Assembly: GCA_900541035.1 (NCBI GenBank)
Contig: UQIN01000025.1
Span: forward strand, 1 to 30,812
DNA from: an uncultured Collinsella sp.
GTDB lineage: Bacteria; Actinomycetota; Coriobacteriia; Coriobacteriales; Coriobacteriaceae
Length of the DNA stretch: 30,812 bases
Direction of reading: 5' to 3'
Part shown: piece by piece, positions 8,029-14,423 of the stretch
Layout: each line of letters starts with the position of its first letter
How positions within the stretch are numbered: position 1 is the stretch's first letter
Made by a program: the position numbers and the translations under genes
Notes under the pieces: model-generated
What the model saw: the letters and a program-made list of their open reading frames with translations, nothing else
What the model was told of the DNA's origin: nothing
Database searches by the model: none

Positions 8029-9573
8029 GTGGCCGGAATCGGTTTTGAGCTCAAGCGCCTGTTTAGGCGCAAGGGTCTGTTTGCCACGATGCGCGCCTAT
8101 GGCTACGCTGGCATTGTGTGCACGGGCCCCATGCTGCTGGGCGTGCTGCTCCAGGTGGGTATCTTGGTGCTGTGCGGTCTGTGGGGTGTGGGCCGTGCCA
8201 ACCAAGATCTGCTGGTGTGCATGGTGACCTATACGCTGCTGGCGTCGCTCACGCTCACGAGTTTTTTCTCTATGCCGGTCACGCGCTTTTTGGCCGACAT
8301 GCTCTTTGCCGAGCGCGAGGATGAGATCCTGCCTTCGTTTTGGGGGTCTAATGCCATCATGCTCGTTGCTGGCACCGTGCTCTACGGCGTCTTTTTGCTG
8401 TTCTCGGGCGCCACGCTGCTGCAGGGACTGCTGTGCCTGTGGCTGTTTAACATTATGATTGTCAACTGGAACGGCATGAGTTACCTCACGGCCATCAAGG
8501 ATTACCGCGGTATCCTATGCAGCTTTGCGGTTGCCATTGGCGTGGCGTGCCTGTGCGCCCTGGCCGCGCTGGCGCTGGGGCTGCCGCCGGTCGAGGGCCT
8601 GTTGGCGTCAATTGCTCTGGGCTACGGCGTCATGCTCGCCTGGGACGTGGTGCTGCTGTACCGATATTTTCCGCAGAGCGAACGCAGCCCCTGGCTCTTT
8701 TTGCAGTGGCTCGATCAGTTTATTCCGCTGGCGCTCACGGGCTTGTTTACCAACCTGGGTCTCTTTGCGCACTTGGTGATAATTTGGGCCGGTCCCATTG
8801 GCGTGCAGGTCAAGGGCTTGTTTTATGGTGCGCCCTACCACGATGTTCCGGCGCTCATCGCGTTTTTGACGATCCTGGTCACGTCCGTCAACTTTGTGGT
8901 CTCGGTCGAGGTCAACTTTTATCCGCGCTACCGCGACTACTACAGCCTATTCAACGACGGTGGCGTGGTGGGCGACATTGTGGTTGCCGAGGAGGAAATG
9001 CTTGCCACGCTCAACCGAGAACTGCGCTTTTGTGCGCTCAAGCAACTGTTTGTGACGGCGGCGGTCATCTCGCTCGAGACCACGGTGCTGTCGGCCCTAC
9101 CGTTGGGCTTTAACAACCTGATGCACGGGTATTTCCGCACGTTATGCGTGGGCTATGGCCTGTATGCCGTGGGCAATACGTTATTGCTCATCTTGCTGTA
9201 CTTTACCGACTACAAGGGGGCCGTGCTGGCCTCGGGACTGTTTGCCGGTGTGGCCGGGCTGGCGACTGCCGTGTCGTTGCTTTTGCCGCAGCAGTTTTAC
9301 GGCTTTGGCTTTTTGTTGGGTGCGGCGGTGTTTTTTATCGTGGCGCTGCTGCGGCTCGATACCTATACCGCCAACTTGCCGTATCGTATCCTGAGCCAGC
9401 AGCCCGTTGTGGCTACTGACAAGACGGGCTGGTTTACCGAACTTGGCCGGGTGCTCGACCGTGTTGAGCAACGCTACGAGGACAAGCGCGTGGGCGGTGA
9501 GCCGCGCAGTGCGTTTGAACGTATGGTGGTTCGCCTGTACCAAAAACATTGGGGAGGTTCTGATGATCGATAA
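8029..9573 (+). CDS. pelG: PelG-type polytopic membrane protein
   Basis: A 514-residue integral membrane protein with about twelve hydrophobic segments. It opens with the PelG hallmark AGIGFELKRLF followed by a first transmembrane helix near residues 30-55. PelG belongs to the MATE/flippase-like superfamily and is thought to form the inner-membrane channel for the nascent Pel polymer with PelD, PelE and PelF. The start is GTG 8029, three bases after pelF. A soluble tail of about 60 residues (KTGWFTELGRVLDRVEQRYED onward) follows the last helix. The stop overlaps the next start by 11 bases. No PelB- or PelC-like outer-membrane partner is present, which fits a single-membrane cell. Confidence 0.92.
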   Translation: MAGIGFELKRLFRRKGLFATMRAYGYAGIVCTGPMLLGVLLQVGILVLCGLWGVGRANQDLLVCMVTYTLLASLTLTSFFSMPVTRFLADMLFAEREDEILPSFWGSNAIMLVAGTVLYGVFLLFSGATLLQGLLCLWLFNIMIVNWNGMSYLTAIKDYRGILCSFAVAIGVACLCALAALALGLPPVEGLLASIALGYGVMLAWDVVLLYRYFPQSERSPWLFLQWLDQFIPLALTGLFTNLGLFAHLVIIWAGPIGVQVKGLFYGAPYHDVPALIAFLTILVTSVNFVVSVEVNFYPRYRDYYSLFNDGGVVGDIVVAEEEMLATLNRELRFCALKQLFVTAAVISLETTVLSALPLGFNNLMHGYFRTLCVGYGLYAVGNTLLLILLYFTDYKGAVLASGLFAGVAGLATAVSLLLPQQFYGFGFLLGAAVFFIVALLRLDTYTANLPYRILSQQPVVATDKTGWFTELGRVLDRVEQRYEDKRVGGEPRSAFERMVVRLYQKHWGGSDDR

Positions 9574-11332
9574 GTTGATGTCTCGCCGCTGCCTGATCGA
9601 GGCGGCTGCCGGTGCGCTGTTGCTTTCGGGCTGCTCGTCTCAGGACGAATCCTCGACCAAAAAGGTCAAAAAGCAGGACAAGATTAAAAAGGCTGAGGCC
9701 TCGGGCGAGACCAAGCACCTTCGCGATAAGGACGAGCTGTACGAGGTCTACGACGACTCGGGCATTGTGACCATGTACCTGACGGTCTCGCGCGGTAACA
9801 GCTCCGAGAACACCGACCACAGCTGGGCCGAGATCAATACGTACTCGGTCTACGACTATGCCGACATGGGCGTGACGCGTTATCAGGTTATGGGCCTGCT
9901 GCAGCCAGGCGATGATAAGGGCCCCGTCGCTGGCGAGGTGGGCTATGGCGAGGAGGCGCCCAACGCCACGGTGCAGGTGCGCGGTCAGACGTCGAGTACC
10001 TATACGCAAAAGAACTACAAGGTGGAGCTCAAAAAAGGAAAAGGTACCTGGCGCCAGCAGCGTGCGATTGCGCTCAACAAGCACATGGGCGAGGGTATGC
10101 GTTTTCGCAACAAGATGGCCTATGACCTTATCCGCGGGATTCCCCAGATGATGGGCCTGCGCACGCAGTTTGTGCATCTGTGGGTGTGCGACCAGACCGA
10201 AAAGTCCAACGATACCTTTGAGGACTACGGCCTGTTTACGCAGGTGGAGCAGCTCAACAAGACGGCGCTTAAGGCACATGGCCTGGATAAGAGCGGGCAC
10301 TTGTACAAGGTGAACAGCTTTGATTTCCATCGCTACGAGGACACCATTAAGCTTGCCGATGATCCCGACTACAACCAGGCAAGCTTTGAAGGCATGCTTG
10401 AGATTAAGGGCGATACGGACCACACCAAGCTCATCGAGATGCTCGATGCGCTCAACGACGAATCGCAAAAGATCGATGACGTGCTCGACACCTACTTTGA
10501 TACCGAGAACCTGGTCTATTGGTTGGCGTTTCAGATCCTGACGGGCAACTGCGATACGCAGAACCGTAACTGCTATCTGTACAGCCCGCTCAACTCAAAT
10601 ACCTGGTACTTTTTAGATTGGGATAACGACGGCATGCTGCGTAAGCTGGAGCTTTCTCTTACCGGGTTTTCGGACTACGCGAGCTGGGAGCGCGGTGCAA
10701 GCAACTACTGGGGCAACGTGCTGTTTAACCGCGCGTTGCGCAGCAAGTCGTTCCGCAGCGAACTCGACCGTGCCGTCAAGGACTTGCGCTCGTATTTGAC
10801 CGAGACTCGCCTGACCAAGATGATCAAGCACTACCGCGATGTGACTGAATCCCTGGTCTTTGCTTCGCCCGATATCGACAATCTGCCTGTCACCAAGGAC
10901 CAATACGAGCAGATCGCTGCGGCGATTCCCTCCGAGGTCGAGGAGAACTACAAGAGCTTTCGCGAGAGTTTTAAAAAGCCCATGCCTTTCTACATCGGCG
11001 TGCCGCAGATCGATAACGGTAAGCTGCGTATTAACTGGGATGCGTCCTACGACTTTGAGGCGCGCGACATTCGCTACACTGTGGAGCTTGCTCGTGACTA
11101 TGCCATTAGCGACGTGGTCTTTAAGGCCGAGGACGTGCTGCTTCCCGAGGTGACCTGCGATGCGCCCGATGCCGGCCAGTATTTTGTGCGCGTGCGTGCC
11201 ACCAACTCCGACGGCTATACGCAAGATGCGTTTGACTACTATGTAACCGACGACGGCAAGCACTACGGCATGAAGTGTTTTTACGTGCAAGACGGCGGTA
11301 AGGTCGTGGAGGACACGTATGAGGAGGGCTAG
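9563..11332 (+). CDS. cotH: CotH-type kinase-like lipoprotein
   Basis: A 589-residue predicted lipoprotein. ATG 9563 is chosen because GGGGAGG at 9551-9557 precedes it by five bases and a signal peptide begins at once. The signal has basic MSRRC, a hydrophobic stretch and a lipobox LSGC with Cys24. The CotH domain (about residues 120-380) shows VRGQTSSTYTQKNYKVELK (the usual G-x-S-T-x--KK-Y-x-ikl motif), a YGLFTQVEQL segment, and NCDTQNRNCYLY leading to WYFLDWDNDG, the acidic motif seen in CotH proteins. Bacillus CotH phosphorylates spore-coat proteins, so the fold can act as a kinase. The C-terminal ~100 residues look like a fibronectin-type beta domain. Outside the cell its phosphate source and target are unknown. 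It overlaps both neighbours, so it belongs to the operon. Confidence 0.85.
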   Translation: MIDKLMSRRCLIEAAAGALLLSGCSSQDESSTKKVKKQDKIKKAEASGETKHLRDKDELYEVYDDSGIVTMYLTVSRGNSSENTDHSWAEINTYSVYDYADMGVTRYQVMGLLQPGDDKGPVAGEVGYGEEAPNATVQVRGQTSSTYTQKNYKVELKKGKGTWRQQRAIALNKHMGEGMRFRNKMAYDLIRGIPQMMGLRTQFVHLWVCDQTEKSNDTFEDYGLFTQVEQLNKTALKAHGLDKSGHLYKVNSFDFHRYEDTIKLADDPDYNQASFEGMLEIKGDTDHTKLIEMLDALNDESQKIDDVLDTYFDTENLVYWLAFQILTGNCDTQNRNCYLYSPLNSNTWYFLDWDNDGMLRKLELSLTGFSDYASWERGASNYWGNVLFNRALRSKSFRSELDRAVKDLRSYLTETRLTKMIKHYRDVTESLVFASPDIDNLPVTKDQYEQIAAAIPSEVEENYKSFRESFKKPMPFYIGVPQIDNGKLRINWDASYDFEARDIRYTVELARDYAISDVVFKAEDVLLPEVTCDAPDAGQYFVRVRATNSDGYTQDAFDYYVTDDGKHYGMKCFYVQDGGKVVEDTYEEG

Positions 11333-12110
11333 CGCGCTGCTTGAGCGCTTGGCGGCCCCGCCTGTGCGTGCCACGCAGGAGCGTTACCGCCACGAGCTCA
11401 AATATCTCATTAACGAGGGCGAGCACGCCGCGCTTGCCTGTCGCATGGCGCCGGTGTTTAAACTGGACAAGCATGCGCGGGCAGGCGGTTACACCATTCG
11501 CAGCCTGTACTTTGACGACTACTGCAACTCGGCCTACGAGGAAAAAGACGCCGGTATTCTCATGCGCAAAAAGTATCGCGTGCGCATCTATAACGGCAGC
11601 GACAAGGTGATTAAGCTCGAGCGCAAAAAGAAGTACGGCAGCTGGATCTACAAGGAGGATGCGCCACTTACGCGCGGCGAGTTTGAGCAGATTCTGGCTG
11701 GCGACTACGACTTTTTGCTGAGGAGCCCCTATCCGCTCTGTCGCGAGTTCTACATCGAGTGCATCTGCAACGTGATGCGCCCGAGGACCATCGTGGATTA
11801 CGAGCGCGAGCCGTGGGTGATGGATGAGGGCACTGTGCGCATTACGTTTGACATGAACGTGCGTGCCGCGGTGGGAAGCTTCGATATCTTTGACGCGACG
11901 CTGCCCGCGCTGCCGGTCCTGGAGCCCGGCAAGCTGGTGATGGAGGTCAAGTTTACGGAGTTTTGCCCGCAGCTGGTGCGCGATATGGTGCCGCCGGGAG
12001 CGGCCGAGCTTACGGCGGTCTCCAAGTACTGCCTGTGTTACGAAAAGACCGCCTACCTGCGCGGATTTAATTACTGGGAATCGGATTTTGAGAACCGAGG
12101 GGATATTTAG
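11319..12110 (+). CDS. VTC-domain (polyphosphate polymerase-like) protein
   Basis: A 263-residue soluble protein made almost entirely of one VTC/triphosphate-tunnel domain. The tunnel signature runs in order: RHELKY (Arg24, Lys28), RSLYFDD, RKKYRVRIYN, KLERKKK, VDYEREPW, RITFD, VMEVKF and a late SKY. In yeast Vtc4 the equivalent basic and acidic residues bind ATP and the growing polyphosphate chain, and all classes appear to be kept here. It may therefore make or handle polyphosphate or another triphosphate. It has no SPX domain. ATG 11319 overlaps the cotH stop by 14 bases, with a good GTGGAGG site before it. The next gene starts three bases after its stop. The substrate is not shown. Confidence 0.88.
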   Translation: MRRASALLERLAAPPVRATQERYRHELKYLINEGEHAALACRMAPVFKLDKHARAGGYTIRSLYFDDYCNSAYEEKDAGILMRKKYRVRIYNGSDKVIKLERKKKYGSWIYKEDAPLTRGEFEQILAGDYDFLLRSPYPLCREFYIECICNVMRPRTIVDYEREPWVMDEGTVRITFDMNVRAAVGSFDIFDATLPALPVLEPGKLVMEVKFTEFCPQLVRDMVPPGAAELTAVSKYCLCYEKTAYLRGFNYWESDFENRGDI

Positions 12111-12113
12111 ACC

Positions 12114-12779
12114 ATGAGCACCAGGGACTTTTTTAAGAACTCCGTCTTGGAGGCGTTTGGCCAGGTCGACCCTGCCAAGATTGGCCTTTCGCTGCTCGTG
12201 GCGCTCGCCATGGGCATCCTGATCTATTACGTGTACAAGCGCTTTTTTACCGGCGTGGTGTATTCGCGTAGCTTTGCCGTGACGCTTGTGGGCATGTGCG
12301 TGCTTACCTGCATGGTCACGCTCGCGATTTCGACCAACGTGGTCATCTCGCTCGGTATGGTCGGTGCTCTGTCAATCGTCCGCTATCGTACGGCGGTTAA
12401 GGACCCGCTCGACCTGCTGTATCTTTTTTGGGCCATTACCACAGGCATTACGGCAGGCGCCGGCATGTACGCACTCGTGGGGCTTACGGCAGTGGTGATT
12501 GTGGTGATGATTGCCGGCTTTGCGAGCCACCAGGACAAGGCGCGCGTGTACATGATTGTCATTCACTACACGGGCCAGACCACCGGCGACGATATCGTGC
12601 GTGCATTTGGGCGCACCAAGTTTTCCGTCAAGTCCAAGACGATGCGCGGCGACAAGGTCGAGATGGCCGTTGAGGTGTTCTCGGACGGCGTGGATATGCC
12701 CTATGCCGACGCCATCCGCGCGCTCGATGGCGTGGAGGACCTGACGCTCATCCAGTACAACGGCGAATATCACGGCTAA
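12114..12779 (+). CDS. DUF4956 membrane protein
   Basis: A 221-residue protein with four hydrophobic segments between about residues 23 and 136. The DUF4956 core follows the second and third: GMVGALSIVRYRTAVKDP, then DLLYLFWAI. A soluble C-terminal part (~142-221) has alternating strands and helices (YMIVIHY, VEMAVEVFSD, ADAIRALDGVEDLTLIQYNGEY) that resembles an ACT/ferredoxin-like regulatory fold. DUF4956 genes are, to my knowledge, often found beside VTC-domain genes, so it may be a membrane partner for that enzyme, for example to pass the product across or to anchor it. It is the last gene of the operon, with only three bases between it and the VTC gene. The function is unknown. Confidence 0.85.
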   Translation: MSTRDFFKNSVLEAFGQVDPAKIGLSLLVALAMGILIYYVYKRFFTGVVYSRSFAVTLVGMCVLTCMVTLAISTNVVISLGMVGALSIVRYRTAVKDPLDLLYLFWAITTGITAGAGMYALVGLTAVVIVVMIAGFASHQDKARVYMIVIHYTGQTTGDDIVRAFGRTKFSVKSKTMRGDKVEMAVEVFSDGVDMPYADAIRALDGVEDLTLIQYNGEYHG

Positions 12780-12786
12780 TTTTGTT

Positions 12787-12808
12787 CCGGCGTTCTAACG
12801 AACGCCGG
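12787..12808 (+). terminator. Hairpin after the Pel operon
   Basis: CCGGCGTTC (12787-12795) and GAACGCCGG (12800-12808) form a perfect 9-bp stem with a TAAC loop. It begins eight bases after the DUF4956 stop, so it probably marks the end of the operon transcript. There is no T-tract after it on the + strand, so it may be an RNA-stabilising 3' structure rather than a full intrinsic terminator. The following bases 12812-12823 repeat exactly after the rpoD hairpin. Confidence 0.55.
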
Positions 12809-12891
12809 ACCGCTCGACGCTGCTTGCGCTGACGTTTTCTCGACCTGGGTGGGCTGGTCTTGGTTTGGTTTTATGTAAGGGATGGTGCCGC

Positions 12892-13896
12892 GTGGACGTG
12901 CAACAGCTAGAAGAGGCCTGGGCTATAAGGGCTGGTGCGCGTGAGGCGCGTCTTGTTGCGGCCTCGCATGTGCCGGCGGCGCTGTCTTTGTTGGGGATTG
13001 TGCGTCCTGGTGACCGCCTGGTGGCCTTTGCGGACGACTTTGCCGATGCGTTTGCGCGCGGCTTTGATGCCTGCGACGTTGTGCTCGTGGGGGAGCCGTC
13101 GGTTGCGGCGTTTACCGCCGCGTCCGAGGGCTTGGATGCTTCGTTTGATGCCGAGGGTCCGCACCTGTGGTGGTTTGTCAACTCCATCGGCGGGTTTGGT
13201 CTGCGCGTGCCCGATCTGCGTGCGCTGGGTCGGGCGGCGCGTGAGGCCCGTGCGCTGCTTGTGGTGGATAACACCGTGGCAAGCGTCTTTGGGTGCGATC
13301 CGCTGCGTTTGGGTGCCGTCCTGTCGCTCGAGGCACTCGACCGTGTGTGTGCCGGCGAAGCTCCGCGCAAGCTCGTCGCCGTCTCGGTGGCGCGCTCGCA
13401 GCTCAAGCGCCATCGCGTGGATGCCGCCGCAGAGTGCGCACACGCGTTGCTTGCGGACTGCGGTGCGTCTGTGCTTGGCCTGTCTGCCGAGGAGACCGAC
13501 GTGCTAGAACGCGGGCTGTCCTCGCTCGATGCTCGCATGCAGGCGCACTTCGATCGCGCCCGTGCGCTGGCCGAGTATCTGGCTGCTAACGAGATGGTGT
13601 GTAACGTTCGCTATCCCGGGTTGAGCTCGCATCCCGACCATTCGGTTGCAACGGGAATCCTCGAGCACGGCTTTGGTCCGGCAGTTGAGTTTGACCTTAT
13701 CGATCGTAGCGCGGGCGAGCTGTTCGACACATTGCCGGGGGAGTTCCGCACGTCGCCCGCCGGCGGCTCAACAACGCGCCTTTCGGCCCCACGCGGTAAG
13801 CGGGGGAGCGCCATCCGCCTCTTCGCCGGTACCGACGATCCCCTGGTTGTAGCGTCCACCCTAGACAACGCCCTTCGCAAGTTAGCTACTCTTTGA
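12892..13896 (+). CDS. Degenerate transsulfuration-family (Cys/Met metabolism PLP-fold) protein
   Basis: A 334-residue protein resembling cystathionine synthase/lyase enzymes, but shorter than the usual 380-400 and altered in its core. The PLP-ring motif is kept as VVDNTVAS (Asp126), followed by the expected DPLRLGA. The C-terminal half is family-like: GLSSLDARMQAHFDRARALAEYLA, then VRYPGLSSHPDH, then GFGPAVEFDL. Where family members have H-S-x-T-K-Y with the lysine that binds PLP (here about residues 143-150), this protein reads VLSLEALDRV, without a lysine. The N-terminal substrate loop is also shortened. GTG 12892 fits an AAGGGA site about ten bases upstream. It could be a PLP-free pseudoenzyme, a binding protein or a decaying gene, although the frame is intact. 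Its 3' end overlaps the convergent regulator by 11 bases. Confidence 0.65.
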   Translation: MDVQQLEEAWAIRAGAREARLVAASHVPAALSLLGIVRPGDRLVAFADDFADAFARGFDACDVVLVGEPSVAAFTAASEGLDASFDAEGPHLWWFVNSIGGFGLRVPDLRALGRAAREARALLVVDNTVASVFGCDPLRLGAVLSLEALDRVCAGEAPRKLVAVSVARSQLKRHRVDAAAECAHALLADCGASVLGLSAEETDVLERGLSSLDARMQAHFDRARALAEYLAANEMVCNVRYPGLSSHPDHSVATGILEHGFGPAVEFDLIDRSAGELFDTLPGEFRTSPAGGSTTRLSAPRGKRGSAIRLFAGTDDPLVVASTLDNALRKLATL

Positions 13897-14239
13897 TGCT
13901 GGCGATGAGGTCGTCGGCTTTTGAGGCGATGACGTTGTTGATGTCGGCCTGCAGCTCCTCGTACACCGCTATGGCTCGCTCGCCGGCGGGGGTGAGCGAT
14001 GATCCGCGGGCACCGTCGCGCTCGATGAGCTTGCAGCCCAGCTGTCCTTCGGCCTCATTCACAATGCGCCAGGCCTTGGAATAGGCCATGCCCATGCTCT
14101 TAGCGGCGCGGTTGAGCGAGTGCTCGCGGGCGATGCCCTGCAGCAGCAAGACGCAGCCGTGGCCGAAGACACCCGGCAAGTCTTTGTCGCACGCTTGAAT
14201 GACCAACTTTGCCGTTGTCTTGTACTCCATGCGCTTCAC
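13886..14239 (-). CDS. ModE/LysR-type winged-helix DNA-binding protein
   Basis: A 117-residue single-domain protein with a LysR/ModE-like winged HTH. SLNRAAKSMGMAYSKAWRIVNEAEGQLGCKLIERD (about residues 40-75) is the recognition helix region, followed by a GSSLTPAGERAI wing. There is no TOBE (molybdate-binding) or LysR effector domain, so any signal is sensed by the HTH domain itself or by a partner. The start is GTG at 14239; an in-frame ATG at 14230 is also possible, and GGGGAG lies 2 or 11 bases upstream of these. It is the only gene on the minus strand. It diverges from guaB and converges on the transsulfuration-like gene. Its regulatory target cannot be read from sequence. Confidence 0.75.
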   Translation of the reverse strand: MKRMEYKTTAKLVIQACDKDLPGVFGHGCVLLLQGIAREHSLNRAAKSMGMAYSKAWRIVNEAEGQLGCKLIERDGARGSSLTPAGERAIAVYEELQADINNVIASKADDLIASIKE

Positions 14240-14423
14240 GTCTCCCCGCTAAAGTGTTTGCTGGGCAAACGCAAAGCCTGCGTCAAGCCCTCGTGTGCTC
14301 TTCTTAAATCATGCATTGTAGCAGTCAAAGTGCGCTAAGATACATCCCCAGTATTGGGCGCCCAAGGTTGGGCTGGGTCCTACGAGGCCTGCAGCCGACC
14401 GGTCGCATGGAAAAAGGAGAAAC
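14240..14423 (+). promoter_or_regulatory. Divergent promoter region between the regulator and guaB
   Basis: This 184-base stretch must hold the promoters of both flanking genes. A possible guaB -10 (TAAGAT, 14336-14341) is visible without a convincing -35. A perfect 12-bp palindrome, TTGGGCGCCCAA (14354-14365), lies just downstream of it and could be an operator or leader hairpin. AAGGAG shortly before ATG 14424 is the guaB ribosome binding site. I see no purine riboswitch motif. Confidence 0.35.

Noticed and set aside
9407..9562. Upstream extension of the CotH-like gene
   Set aside because: It would overlap pelG by over 160 bases and bury the lipoprotein signal peptide. ATG 9563 has a strong site and gives a proper signal sequence.
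14354..14365. Purine riboswitch or guanine-sensing leader before guaB
   Set aside because: Only a short 12-bp palindrome is seen, with no riboswitch core sequence.
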